The notes beneath the pieces were generated by a model, which saw only the letters and a list, made by a program, of their open reading frames with translations, ran no database searches and was not told the origin of the DNA. The position numbers were made by a program, and so were the translations under genes. Below, piece by piece: positions 36,234 through 45,758 of a stretch of DNA of 64,000 nt. Origin of the DNA: Sphingobacterium sp. N143 (GTDB lineage: Bacteria; Bacteroidota; Bacteroidia; Sphingobacteriales; Sphingobacteriaceae). The stretch spans positions 1-64,000 of the forward strand of contig NZ_JACAIS010000006.1 in the NCBI RefSeq assembly GCF_030325625.1, read 5' to 3'. Each line of letters starts with the position of its first letter. The first letter of the stretch is position 1.

Positions 36234-36246
36234 GAGATCAGCACAT

Positions 36247-36280
36247 AAAAAAGGCCCGAATTTATTATTCGGGCCTTTTA
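36247..36280. terminator. Bidirectional terminator between parC and msrA
   Basis: Strong hairpin AAAAGGCCCGAAT / ATTCGGGCCTTTT with a 3-5 base loop, T-rich on both strands, between convergent genes. Confidence 0.9.
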
Positions 36281-36290
36281 TCTTCATGCG

Positions 36291-36806
36291 TTATGCCTTA
36301 AACTCCTTAAGAAACTTTTGAAGTTTTGGAGCGATCACAACCGAACAGAATGGATTTTCCGGATGATCATTGAAATAATTATGATGATAATCTTCCGCTA
36401 ACCAGAATGTCGCTGCAGGCTCAACAGCAGTGACAACCGGGTCCTCATAAACCTCTTCATTCTCCAGCTCATCAATAAAGTTTTTGGCCAGAATTTCCTG
36501 TTCTTCATTATGATAAAAAACCACAGAACGATACTGTGTACCCACATCATTGCCCTGACGGTTTAACGTTGTGGGATTATGTGTCTTGAAGAAAATTTTC
36601 AACAGATCCTCATAATTCACCAAGTCCTCATCATACAGCAGTTCAACCACTTCAACATGGTCTGTCGTACCCGTACAGACTTGTTCGTAAGTCGGATGAT
36701 CCACATGGCCACCCATATATCCTGGCAGGACAGATGTTACACCTTCAGTATTTTGAAAAATTACTTCTGTACACCAGAAACAACCTCCTCCAAATGTTGC
36801 TTTCAT
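36291..36806 (-). CDS. msrA: Peptide methionine sulfoxide reductase MsrA
   Basis: A 171-residue enzyme that reduces the S-isomer of methionine sulfoxide. The catalytic GGGCFWC motif is at once after the start (Cys9 nucleophile), followed by the conserved GYMGG, TDHVEVVE and GTQYRSVVFYH segments. The start at 36806 (MKATFGGGCFWC) matches the family; an upstream in-frame extension to 36872 shows no relation. No fused MsrB domain and no signal peptide are present, so it acts in the cytoplasm. Confidence 0.95.
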   Translation of the reverse strand: MKATFGGGCFWCTEVIFQNTEGVTSVLPGYMGGHVDHPTYEQVCTGTTDHVEVVELLYDEDLVNYEDLLKIFFKTHNPTTLNRQGNDVGTQYRSVVFYHNEEQEILAKNFIDELENEEVYEDPVVTAVEPAATFWLAEDYHHNYFNDHPENPFCSVVIAPKLQKFLKEFKA

Positions 36807-37062
36807 ATTTTTATAGTATAGTGTAATTCGTAGTGCACATGACGTACTAAAGCTCAAGTAGCCTATACACAAAGATAATCAATATTAAATTCATGATCCT
36901 GAACATGTATGCTAAAGATGCCTGAGCAGGAAAGATGGCACAGCTAAACATACGCTTTCCCGGCAGGCAGATCGCTGTTGATTTTATCCATTGCCCAGCA
37001 TTTAAGCAGGAATACTTTTTAGCAGGAACACGTTCAAGCAAAGCAGGTCCCCAACCCTACTA
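36807..37062. other. Intergenic region with no recognised feature
   Basis: Short open frames occur here but none has a convincing start, codon pattern or family match. The region lies between the glycosylasparaginase gene and msrA on the same strand and probably holds the msrA promoter. No clear terminator was seen. Confidence 0.4.
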
Positions 37063-38094
37063 CTAATAGTAATGTTTCCCTTTGATGAGCAGATCCTGTT
37101 GTTTGCTGTCGCAAACTGCATAGGAAAAACCCTCCTGCAACGCAAAAGCACCGTACTCCCCTTTTTTATTGATCGCCAAAAATCCAACCTGTATTTCTTT
37201 GGCAATAGCTGGTTTTTTCTTGACAATGCGCATAACAGCCTCCTTACAGGCATCTTCAGGCGAATATCCCTGACGCATCAATTCAACTACCAAGAAACTG
37301 CCGACGTTCCGGATGACTTCCTCCCCCACACCAGTGGACGTCGCACCTCCCACCTCATTATCCACATAAAGCCCTGCGCCAATAATCGGGCTATCACCTA
37401 CCCTGCCATGCATCTTGAAGGCCATACCACTTGTCGTACAGGCCCCCGAAATATTGCCCTTGGCATCCAAAGCCAACATACCAATGGTATCATGGTTGTA
37501 CTGGTTCCCAGGTAGACGCTCGGCGGCGAAAGATTTATTCTCTATGTTGACAACCGGTTTGTATTTCTTCTCCTTTAACCACTCCTTCCAGGCCTTCTCA
37601 CCTTCGGGAGTGAGCAGGTTCTCCTCTTCAAAACCATTTTCCAATGCGAACTGTAATGCGCCTTCACCGACAAGCATCACATGCGGTGTTTTTTCCATTA
37701 CCAGCCGCGCCACTGATATCGGATGGCCAATCTTTTCCATGCCCGCTACAGCCCCACAATTTCCGTCCGCATCCATGATACAGGCATCTAATGTTACATG
37801 GCCATCACGATCGGGATAGCCCCCTTTACCTACAGTCATATTTTTCAGGTCCGCCTCCGGTACACGCACCCCTTGCTCAACAGCATCCAGTGCTTTGCCT
37901 CCTGTTGACAGGACTTCCCAGGCAGCCTTATTCGCTGCAATCCCAAAGTCCCAAGTCGAGATCACAATAGGAAATTTATTCGCTTTACCCTTTGAAGGTA
38001 CCACCGTCAGCCCTTTCGCTTCCAAGCTGTTCAAAGTACCAATCGCCGCCGCCGCTATAAAACTCTGTTTAATAAAATTACGTCTAGAACTCAT
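37063..38094 (-). CDS. N4-(beta-N-acetylglucosaminyl)-L-asparaginase (glycosylasparaginase)
   Basis: A 343-residue Ntn hydrolase. The N-terminus is a twin-arginine signal (SRRNFIKQSF then a hydrophobic stretch), so the enzyme is exported folded. Autocleavage is expected before Thr203 in NHDTIGMLALD, giving alpha and beta chains with Thr203 as nucleophile. GACTTSGMAFK and GRVGDSPIIGAG are conserved substrate-site regions. It closely resembles the secreted glycosylasparaginase of Elizabethkingia, which cuts the GlcNAc-Asn bond left after glycoprotein digestion. It is a single gene near a murein-peptide region, consistent with scavenging of glycopeptides. Confidence 0.92.
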   Translation of the reverse strand: MSSRRNFIKQSFIAAAAIGTLNSLEAKGLTVVPSKGKANKFPIVISTWDFGIAANKAAWEVLSTGGKALDAVEQGVRVPEADLKNMTVGKGGYPDRDGHVTLDACIMDADGNCGAVAGMEKIGHPISVARLVMEKTPHVMLVGEGALQFALENGFEEENLLTPEGEKAWKEWLKEKKYKPVVNIENKSFAAERLPGNQYNHDTIGMLALDAKGNISGACTTSGMAFKMHGRVGDSPIIGAGLYVDNEVGGATSTGVGEEVIRNVGSFLVVELMRQGYSPEDACKEAVMRIVKKKPAIAKEIQVGFLAINKKGEYGAFALQEGFSYAVCDSKQQDLLIKGKHYY

Positions 38095-38341
38095 CTCTTT
38101 ATTAAATTTTTCTTCCTTATATTGAATTTGCTCAGATTATAATGACATCGCTTTCAGCCGACCAGAAAACCATAGCTTTTATTTCACCCCATACAACCTA
38201 CGCCAATCAGCAAATCCCATCAAATCAATAAGCAATAATACAAAATGGTTTTAGCAAATGGACAAATTAATTAAAATTAGGTCCAAAGATTCGTTTTTTA
38301 GCAATACAATATTTAAATCACTTAAAAATCGACAACAAACA

Positions 38342-38373
38342 TTGTCTTATATTGTGAATTAATCTTATCTTTA
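38342..38373 (+). promoter_or_regulatory. Candidate promoter of the NlpC/P60-epimerase operon
   Basis: TTG at 38342-38344 and TATCTTTA at 38366-38373 (one base off TAnnTTTG) are separated by 21 bases, close to Bacteroidota promoter spacing, about 18 bases upstream of the ATG at 38391. The leader would be very short. The larger interval 38095-38390 shows nothing else. Confidence 0.45.
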
Positions 38374-38390
38374 GAAACAAACTAAGTAGC

Positions 38391-39617
38391 ATGAAATACC
38401 CCCTAAAATTAGTGTTTTTAGCCTGTATAAGTACTATTGGCACAAGTTACAGCTATGCGCAGCAGGTTGATTCCACCTTATATTTCACCATCAAAGAATT
38501 GCAAGAAAACGTAAAACGTGAATTTGCACCTGATCAGCGAACCAAGATCGTAGCCATTCAACATGCAGATGTTGCTCACAATCAGTATATACTTGAAACG
38601 ACTGAAAAGGACGCTAAATTCGTTTTAGAACAAAAAGCCAAAGCGCTAACAGCCAATATTCAAGTACAGCTGCTCCCGGACACCAGCGTCCAAGGCAAAA
38701 CTGCCGGGGTCATACGGCTTTCAGTAGCCAATATGCGTACCTTTCCGAATAATGCGGCCGAACTGACAAGTCAAGTATTACTCGGTACACAAGTAGACCT
38801 GTTACAGAAAAAAAGTGGTGAATATCGTGTCCGCACGCCTGATGGTTACATTGCTTGGGTCCCCACTTCTTCCATCGCAGCCATGGATGCTGCAGAAATC
38901 GAAGACTGGAAGCAAGCTGAAAAAGTGATCTATACCACTGAGTTTGGCAAATCCTATTCTCAACCCGACGAGAAAAGTCTGCGTGTTTCGGATCTTGTGT
39001 ATGGCGACATCCTACGGCTAACTGGTCAAAAAGGGGCTTTTTATGAAATCGTTTATCCTGATGGCCGAAAAGGATACATCAAAAAATCAGAAAGTCTGAC
39101 TTTAAAAAAATGGCTGGATACCCGTAATCCCACTGCCGACAATGTGATCGCAAGCGCAAAGACCATGCTTGGATTACCCTACCTATGGGGTGGCACCTCT
39201 GTCAAGGGTGTTGATTGCAGCGGGTTTACCAAAACAAGTTTTTTTATGAACGGTTTTGTGATCCCCAGGGATGCTTCTCAACAGGTCCTTGCCGGTGAAA
39301 AAATTGACATTTTGGATCATGAAGGACATTTCGATCCCGATAAAGCACTTAGAAATCTTAAGCCTGCAGATTTATTGTTCTTTGCCGCAGGCAAAAACAG
39401 CAATCCAAATGCCCGGGTGACACATGTTGCCCTCTATATGGGCAATGGTCGTTTTATCCACGCGGCAGGACTGGTTCGGATCAACAGCATGCTAAAGGAT
39501 GCTGCAGATTATGATGATTTCCAGACCCGTACTGTGGTTGCCGCTCGCCGTTATCTCGGAGCCAAGGACCCAGCGGTCCAAAAGATCGCCGAAAGCAAGT
39601 ATTACATCAAAAAATAA
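38391..39617 (+). CDS. Secreted NlpC/P60 gamma-D-Glu-diamino-acid endopeptidase with SH3 domains
   Basis: A 408-residue exported protein: signal peptide to about residue 24, two bacterial SH3-like domains (about 108-165 and 185-235), then an NlpC/P60 domain with the catalytic triad region Cys276 (VDCSGF), His345 (THVALYMG) and His357. The domain order matches YkfC, the murein-peptide endopeptidase of Bacillus that cuts between D-Glu and diaminopimelate. The next gene, 6 bases on, encodes the L-Ala-D/L-Glu epimerase that uses the released dipeptide, as in the ykf operon. This supports a murein-peptide scavenging role. Confidence 0.9.
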   Translation: MKYPLKLVFLACISTIGTSYSYAQQVDSTLYFTIKELQENVKREFAPDQRTKIVAIQHADVAHNQYILETTEKDAKFVLEQKAKALTANIQVQLLPDTSVQGKTAGVIRLSVANMRTFPNNAAELTSQVLLGTQVDLLQKKSGEYRVRTPDGYIAWVPTSSIAAMDAAEIEDWKQAEKVIYTTEFGKSYSQPDEKSLRVSDLVYGDILRLTGQKGAFYEIVYPDGRKGYIKKSESLTLKKWLDTRNPTADNVIASAKTMLGLPYLWGGTSVKGVDCSGFTKTSFFMNGFVIPRDASQQVLAGEKIDILDHEGHFDPDKALRNLKPADLLFFAAGKNSNPNARVTHVALYMGNGRFIHAAGLVRINSMLKDAADYDDFQTRTVVAARRYLGAKDPAVQKIAESKYYIKK

Positions 39618-39623
39618 ATCAAG

Positions 39624-40679
39624 ATGAGCAATCAACCTGAATGGATCAGCAAAGATTTTGGCGCCTTCAAATTAAGATTCCGGCCCTATACGCTAGAATT
39701 ACGCCATGTCTTTACTGTTGCTTCCTATAGCCGCAGCACCACGCCTGTCGTATTGACTGAACTGGAATATGATGGCATCACCGGTTATGGTGAAGCGAGT
39801 ATGCCTCCCTATCTCGGTGAGTCACAAGAGAGTGTCATCTCCTTTCTTCATCAGATCGACCTCTCAGCTTTCAACTCACCTTTTCAAACAGAAGAAATCC
39901 TCCATTACGTCGATCAGCTCGCCCTAAAAAATACGGCTGCCAAAGCTGCCATCGACATTGCCTTACACGATGTGCTGGGAAAAATCATGGGGCAACCTTG
40001 CTATAAAATATGGGGATTAAATCCAGCACGTATTCCCCCAACTTCGTATACGATTGGGATCGATACCGAAGAGATGATCCGTAAAAAAGTCGCTGAAGCA
40101 GATCAATTTAAGATACTAAAAGTAAAACTGGGACTCGATACAGACAAGATGATCATTGACACCATCCGCCAGGTAACCGACCGCCCCCTCTGTGCCGATG
40201 TCAATCAGGGCTGGAAAACACGGGAAGAAGCTTTGGAAATGGCACACTGGCTGGCCGAAAGAAACGTCTCTTTTTTGGAACAGCCCATGCCCAAGGAACA
40301 AGTTGATGATAACGCCTGGCTGACCGAACGTAGCCCCATCCCAACCATTGCTGATGAAGGATGTCAGCGACTGGTCGATGTCCCAGCGCTACAAGGGGTG
40401 TACAGTGGCATTAATATTAAACTCATGAAATGCACTGGAATGCGAGAAGCAAAACGTATGGCCGAACTCGCACGATCCCTGGAAATGAAAGTAATGATCG
40501 GCTGTATGACAGAGACCTCATGTGCCATTAGTGCAGCTGCACAATTGGCTCCCCTGACAGACTGGGCCGATCTGGACGGCGCACTATTGATCAGCAATGA
40601 TCTCTATGCAGGGATGACTGTGGAAAATGGAATCTGTATCCTGCCCGATAGACCTGGAATTGGAATTATAAAAAAATAA
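39624..40679 (+). CDS. L-Ala-D/L-Glu dipeptide epimerase (enolase superfamily)
   Basis: A 351-residue member of the muconate-lactonizing group. The catalytic Lys pair K166-V-K168 (KVK), the metal ligands Asp192 (ADVNQGW), Glu219 (LEQPM) and Asp244 (ADEG), and Lys266 (INIKLMK) are all in place. The arrangement matches YkfB/YcjG, which converts L-Ala-D-Glu from peptidoglycan to L-Ala-L-Glu for peptidase digestion. It lies 6 bases after the NlpC/P60 gene and has no signal peptide, so it acts in the cytoplasm after import. A long hairpin follows at 40686-40731. Confidence 0.92.
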   Translation: MSNQPEWISKDFGAFKLRFRPYTLELRHVFTVASYSRSTTPVVLTELEYDGITGYGEASMPPYLGESQESVISFLHQIDLSAFNSPFQTEEILHYVDQLALKNTAAKAAIDIALHDVLGKIMGQPCYKIWGLNPARIPPTSYTIGIDTEEMIRKKVAEADQFKILKVKLGLDTDKMIIDTIRQVTDRPLCADVNQGWKTREEALEMAHWLAERNVSFLEQPMPKEQVDDNAWLTERSPIPTIADEGCQRLVDVPALQGVYSGINIKLMKCTGMREAKRMAELARSLEMKVMIGCMTETSCAISAAAQLAPLTDWADLDGALLISNDLYAGMTVENGICILPDRPGIGIIKK

Positions 40680-40685
40680 CACTAT

Positions 40686-40731
40686 ATTCAATGTCCTGTT
40701 TTTTCTTTAAAACAAAAACAGGACATTGAAT
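40686..40731 (+). terminator. Long perfect hairpin after the epimerase gene
   Basis: Two 18-base arms (40686-40703 and 40714-40731) pair perfectly around a 10-base loop, 6 bases after the stop codon. T-runs lie within the arm rather than after it, so it may act as a terminator or as an mRNA 3'-end stabiliser separating the operon from susC. Confidence 0.65.
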
Positions 40732-40804
40732 AGCGATCGAAGTTCTAACCAGCATTCGACAGCACCAAAACATAAACAAACTAAATTAATCAATTTATAC
40801 TTTT

Positions 40805-40873
40805 ATGAAATATCCATGTTTGAAATGCACAAACACCGATATCACATCAACCGGATATTTCATAAGGCCTTAA
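40805..40873 (+). promoter_or_regulatory. susC leader with stem-loop and short open frame
   Basis: The 5' leader of the susC-like gene carries an 11-base perfect inverted repeat (40805-40815 and 40853-40863) that could close a loop of 37 bases. The same stretch is a 22-codon open frame beginning ATG at 40805 (MKYPCLKCTNTD...) and ending TAA at 40871-40873, 18 bases before the susC ATG. It may be a leader peptide or a structured regulatory leader. Either reading is speculative. Confidence 0.3.
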
Positions 40874-40891
40874 AAGACAAATAATTTCCAT

Positions 40892-43800
40892 ATGAAACGA
40901 CATGTGCTCACAACGTTGTGTCTCATTGCCTGTAGTTCAATGCAGTCTTTACATGCACAACAGATTCAAGTTGCTGGTAAAATCACCGACAGCAATGGGA
41001 ATCCCCTCAACGGAGTTACCATTAATGTAAAAGGCTCGGGCCAGGGAACCTCTGCAAACGAAAAAGGCTTGTTTACCCTCAATGCAAGCCCCAATGCCAC
41101 ATTAATAATTTCGGCTGTCGGTTATAAAAGCCAGGAGATCCAGATCAATGGCCGAAAAACAATCCATATCAGCCTTTCAAATAATGAACAGGCATTAGAT
41201 GAAGTCATGGTCGTGGCCTATGGCACAGCAACAAAAAGTACCTATACAGGTTCGGCTGCCACGGTAAAAGCCAAGGACATTGACAATGTTCCAACAACTT
41301 CATTCGAAAGCGCACTGAGCGGCCGTGTGGCAGGTCTTACGGTCTCCACTCCCTCAGGCCAGGCTGGATCAACCCCGAGCATTCGGATCCGTGGTATCGG
41401 GTCCATGAATGCCTCCAATGACCCCTTATATGTTATCGATGGAGTTCCGGCAAATTCAGGTTCGGGTGGACAAATGGGTGATTATATTTATACCTCCAAC
41501 AACGTCATGGGAAACCTTAATCCTGACGATATTGAAACCATAACCGTCTTAAAGGACGCTGCAGCATCTTCCTTGTACGGATCCCGTGCGGCGAACGGGG
41601 TTGTCCTCATCACCACCAAAAAAGGAAAAACAGGAAAACCTACTGTCAACGTCAAAAGCTCCATTGGTTTTACCCCCACCTGGGCAACGGACAACTACGA
41701 AACCGCATCGCCGCAAGATCAGGTCAATATGCTGTACCAGATCTTCCACGACTACCGTACCTCCAATGGAAAATCAGAAGTGGAGGCCAATACCTATGCC
41801 CTGTCACAATTAAACAATAAATTTAACCGACATGGTTATCGCTTTGAAACTAATGGCTCAGGCCGCTATGACAATGTAAGCATATTGGGGATGACCGACG
41901 GCATAGAGAATAGAGAAGGAAAATATTACGACTGGGACAAAGCCCTCTTCCGTACGGGCATCTATCAAGATAATAATCTGTCACTCTCAGGTGGCACCGA
42001 AGCCACAAAATACTTCTCTTCCCTAGGCTATACAACTGATAAGAGCCGAATTCGGGTCAATGATTTTGAACGTATTTCAGGTCGCCTTAACCTAACACAG
42101 AAGATAGTTGATAAGCTCGAATTCGGAGCAAATATCAATATCGGCCACAATAAGAAGAAAGGATTTAATGATACCCGAAGTACTGGATCAAACTATTTCT
42201 TGCAATCCCGGAATCTCCTATGGCCTTTATATTGGCCTACGGACTATAAGACTGGTGAAGCCTGGACAGACCGCTATGGAAGCTATGCCTATAATGCCGA
42301 TTATTACGACCAGCAATGGGACAACAGTTCCAAAACAAACAAATTGGGGGTCATCACGAATCTTACCTGGAACATTCTTCCCAGCCTGACCGCCAAAACA
42401 GTGTTTTCCTACGATTATACGGATATGAAAGACTATCTATATTACAGTGCAAAGCATTTTAACGGCGTCAGTGATGGCGGAGTCGTTCACCAGTTTAATA
42501 CAAATATGCTAAAGCTGGTCAGCTCAAATACGTTAAATTACAGCAAGTCGTTTGATAAGCACAACCTCAACTTGCTCGCTGGATTTGAAGCGGAAAAAAA
42601 TAAAACAGACTTTATGCGTACCACAGGCAGGGGTCTGGGCTCTGCTGAGCTTCCGTATATTTCATCCGCAGGTAAGTTTGAGGCAAATGCCTATAGCTGG
42701 GGCTATAACCTCCTCTCCTTTCTGGGAAGAGCAGAATATAACTATGATAACACCTATTTTCTCTCAGCCTCTTATCGACGTGATGGTTCCTCAAAACTTG
42801 GACCTAAAAACCGATGGGGAGATTTCTGGTCTATCTCTGGAGCGTACAGCATAAAAAGTCTTCCTGCTTTAAAAGACAACGATGCGATCAGCACACTACG
42901 CCTTAAGGCATCTTATGGTGTCAATGGAACCTTGCCGACAGATAATTTCGGCTGGAGAAGACTGGTATCCTTTAACAACTTTAATTACAAAGGGCAACCA
43001 GGAGGAAACCTCATATCCAATCCTGATCCGGACATTACATGGGAAACCTCCTATACAACCAATGCTGGACTGGAATTTGGTTTCCTACAGAACAGGATCA
43101 CAGGGTCAGTTGAATACTTCAACCGGACTTCAAAAAACCTCTTGCAGGATGTTCCGACTTCGCAAACCACTGGATTCAGTACCGTACTGCGAAATGTGGG
43201 ACAGATCAACAATAAGGGACTTGAAATTGAGCTGGCAGGCGACATCATCAAGAAAGAGGATTTCAGATGGAGTGCCAATATAAATGCGGCCTTCATCACT
43301 TCCAAAGTTCAGCGATTAAATGATAATCAGGATATCATCTGGTATGACCCCACAGGATCCGTGGGGAACGACACCAAGGGAAGTGGAGATGTCAGGGCCC
43401 AGTTTATCTACCGAGAAGGTCAGTCAACACTTGCATTTTATGGATATGAATGGGCTGGTGTAGATGCTAAAAACGGTAAAAATGTTTATTATACCAACAA
43501 TAACCAGACCGGTGAAGGCATTTTTGATTACAATGGCCGGAAGGCGACTTATGATTTCAATCAAGCCGATTATACAATCATTGGAAGTGGCATTCCAAAG
43601 GTCAGTGGTGGCTTGAACACTGATTTCGAATATAAAAACTTCAATCTGGGTTTCAATTTTATTTATAAGATTGGCGGCAAATTATACGACGGTGCATTCA
43701 AAGATGTTGCTGACGATGGTTATTATTGGGAAAGGATCCGGTCAGCATATGCCTTTGAAAATATGTGGACCGACAACAACAGCACTGGTACCTTACCCAA

Positions 43801-44083
43801 ACTGGATGGTAATGACTTGACCGATCCACAAAAATATAGCTCCAGACAGCTGCATGACGCCTCCTTCCTCCGGCTGAAGAACATTAACTTTGGCTATAGA
43901 CTGCCTAAAACCGTTTTAAATAAAATAGGATTCAGCAATGCCCGTGTATACTTCAATGGAACAAATCTTTTGACGGCATCAAAATATAAAATTGCAGATC
44001 CCGAGGTAGGCCAATATGCAACACGTGGCTGGGAAACGCCAATTGGCAAAACATACACATTTGGTATTGAGCTGGGTTTTTAA
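40892..44083 (+). CDS. SusC/RagA-family TonB-dependent outer-membrane transporter
   Basis: A 1063-residue transporter: signal peptide to about 23, a carboxypeptidase-D-like domain (VAGKITDSNGNPLNGVT, about 26-105), the SusC-specific VMVVAYGT segment before the plug, plug motifs (SALSGRVAGLTV, IRIRGIGSMN, SLYGSRAANGVVLITTKKGK) and a large barrel ending in Phe. It pairs with the SusD-like lipoprotein 124 bases downstream to form a lid-and-barrel importer. No glycoside hydrolase lies nearby. The flanking genes are murein-peptide enzymes, so the cargo may be peptides or muropeptides rather than a glycan. Confidence 0.94.
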   Translation: MKRHVLTTLCLIACSSMQSLHAQQIQVAGKITDSNGNPLNGVTINVKGSGQGTSANEKGLFTLNASPNATLIISAVGYKSQEIQINGRKTIHISLSNNEQALDEVMVVAYGTATKSTYTGSAATVKAKDIDNVPTTSFESALSGRVAGLTVSTPSGQAGSTPSIRIRGIGSMNASNDPLYVIDGVPANSGSGGQMGDYIYTSNNVMGNLNPDDIETITVLKDAAASSLYGSRAANGVVLITTKKGKTGKPTVNVKSSIGFTPTWATDNYETASPQDQVNMLYQIFHDYRTSNGKSEVEANTYALSQLNNKFNRHGYRFETNGSGRYDNVSILGMTDGIENREGKYYDWDKALFRTGIYQDNNLSLSGGTEATKYFSSLGYTTDKSRIRVNDFERISGRLNLTQKIVDKLEFGANINIGHNKKKGFNDTRSTGSNYFLQSRNLLWPLYWPTDYKTGEAWTDRYGSYAYNADYYDQQWDNSSKTNKLGVITNLTWNILPSLTAKTVFSYDYTDMKDYLYYSAKHFNGVSDGGVVHQFNTNMLKLVSSNTLNYSKSFDKHNLNLLAGFEAEKNKTDFMRTTGRGLGSAELPYISSAGKFEANAYSWGYNLLSFLGRAEYNYDNTYFLSASYRRDGSSKLGPKNRWGDFWSISGAYSIKSLPALKDNDAISTLRLKASYGVNGTLPTDNFGWRRLVSFNNFNYKGQPGGNLISNPDPDITWETSYTTNAGLEFGFLQNRITGSVEYFNRTSKNLLQDVPTSQTTGFSTVLRNVGQINNKGLEIELAGDIIKKEDFRWSANINAAFITSKVQRLNDNQDIIWYDPTGSVGNDTKGSGDVRAQFIYREGQSTLAFYGYEWAGVDAKNGKNVYYTNNNQTGEGIFDYNGRKATYDFNQADYTIIGSGIPKVSGGLNTDFEYKNFNLGFNFIYKIGGKLYDGAFKDVADDGYYWERIRSAYAFENMWTDNNSTGTLPKLDGNDLTDPQKYSSRQLHDASFLRLKNINFGYRLPKTVLNKIGFSNARVYFNGTNLLTASKYKIADPEVGQYATRGWETPIGKTYTFGIELGF

Positions 44084-44207
44084 TCTTTCATTTTTTGAAG
44101 ACATAAAATCCATTCAAAAAGTACAATCAATGATCAGCGCAAAAGGTATGTTAGATTGAATAATACCTTAGAAAACAATTGATTAATGAATAAACAAATT
44201 GATAGAG

Positions 44208-45695
44208 ATGAAAATTATTAAAATATCTATAATAACAGCAGCGCTACTGACATCTTTTAGTAGCTGTAAAGATTTTCTGGATGTCGAACCGGGTAATTCC
44301 GTCGATGCCAACACGCCCCTAAATGGGGCTGATGATGCCCGCAACAGGATCAATGGGCTGAACAGGCTCATCGCATCACCAAGCTACTATGGGCGCAATT
44401 TTGAACTATATGGTGAAGTAAAAGGTGGCGACCTGACCGTTTTTTCACAAGGAAGGGGATTAGATCAGCTATACTCATTCAATCAGGATGCTGAGACCAA
44501 CAATTTTTCGGGCTTTTGGTCACAAATTTACAACTGTATCGCACAGACGAACGATGTATTGGAAAAAATTGACCAAGTCAGTGGTACCACCAAGGATCAA
44601 TATGCCAATGCCGAAGGGCAGCTACTGACTTTGCGAGCCCTGTTCTATTTCGACCTGGTTCGTTTATACGGTAAATCGTACACGCATGACAAAACATCCA
44701 AAGGTGTGCCAATTATCACCAATTCGGCATCCCATGACACCAAACCCGCCCGAGCAACGGTCGATGAGGTTTACATACAGATTTTGAAAGACCTAAAAGC
44801 GGGACAGAAACTGCTTGAAGGAAGCAAGACAGCAGATAATGGTTATATCAATTACTATGCAAACTTGGCCATTCAGAGCCGCGTCTATTTGACCATGGCC
44901 GATTATGACAATGCTTATTCAACAGCAGATGAAATCATCAGCAGCAATGTATACAGCTTGTATGCAAATGAAAAATGGGCATCTTCCTGGGCTAGTATGT
45001 ATGGCAGTGAATCTATTTACGAACTCGGAATCAATGAAGGTGAAGCTGATTTAGGTACGGCCAGCTTGGGCTATTACCTCATGAAAAGAACGGGTGGACA
45101 GGGCGGAATGTTCTATGCTAGTGATTATTACCTCAACCGGATGAAAGAAGACAATAATGATGTTCGTTGGGCTATTTTGGGTAATGATGAAAGTTCGGAT
45201 ACACGCAAAGGTGCAGTATATAAAAACCTGGGCAGCGTAAATACCAACACCTCACTTCCGTTAAATTCTCTCGGTGACAAGGGAAATACCAATAATACTG
45301 CCGTAAACATCAAGGTCGTCAGGCTCTCGGAGATCTACCTCATCGCTGCCGAAGCTGTATTAAAAAAAGCGACTTCCAATCCGGTGAAAGCGGCCGAACT
45401 ATTGAATGCCATCAGCAAACGCTCACCTAATCGCCTACCTTTTACCGCCGCTACCGTGAATGAGGATGCCATCCTTAAGGAAAAAAGTAAGGAACTGTTT
45501 GGCGAAGGACACCGGTACTGGGATATGATCCGCCTGAATAAAAAAATCACGTTCAATGATGACTTCCAGGAACTGACGATCAAAACCCGACCAAAGGAAA
45601 TTGATCGGACTTTTGAAAAATATATCCTGCCGATCCCGCAAGCTGAAATAAATGCTAACCCCACATTAAAGGACCAGCAAAATCCAGGCTACTAA
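44208..45695 (+). CDS. SusD/RagB-family nutrient-binding lipoprotein
   Basis: A 495-residue lipoprotein with Cys20 after FSS, followed by the SusD N-terminal region (FLDVEPGNSVDANTP) and TPR-like helices (GQLLTLRALFYFDLVRLYG is the classic SusD core). The C-terminal RagB part includes EKSKELFGEGHRYWDMIRLNK, also a family hallmark, and the end ILPIPQAEINANP. The ATG at 44208 was chosen over an upstream TTG. It caps the SusC-like transporter. A bidirectional terminator follows. Confidence 0.93.
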   Translation: MKIIKISIITAALLTSFSSCKDFLDVEPGNSVDANTPLNGADDARNRINGLNRLIASPSYYGRNFELYGEVKGGDLTVFSQGRGLDQLYSFNQDAETNNFSGFWSQIYNCIAQTNDVLEKIDQVSGTTKDQYANAEGQLLTLRALFYFDLVRLYGKSYTHDKTSKGVPIITNSASHDTKPARATVDEVYIQILKDLKAGQKLLEGSKTADNGYINYYANLAIQSRVYLTMADYDNAYSTADEIISSNVYSLYANEKWASSWASMYGSESIYELGINEGEADLGTASLGYYLMKRTGGQGGMFYASDYYLNRMKEDNNDVRWAILGNDESSDTRKGAVYKNLGSVNTNTSLPLNSLGDKGNTNNTAVNIKVVRLSEIYLIAAEAVLKKATSNPVKAAELLNAISKRSPNRLPFTAATVNEDAILKEKSKELFGEGHRYWDMIRLNKKITFNDDFQELTIKTRPKEIDRTFEKYILPIPQAEINANPTLKDQQNPGY

Positions 45696-45709
45696 ACAAT
45701 CCCGAACAC

Positions 45710-45740
45710 TCAAAAGGGCCATATAAAATGGTCTTTTTGA
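45710..45740. terminator. Imperfect bidirectional terminator
   Basis: CAAAAGGGCCAT pairs imperfectly with ATGGTCTTTTTG around a short loop, between the convergent susD-like and M14 peptidase genes. Confidence 0.55.
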
Positions 45741-45758
45741 GTTCATACAACTGAAAGG

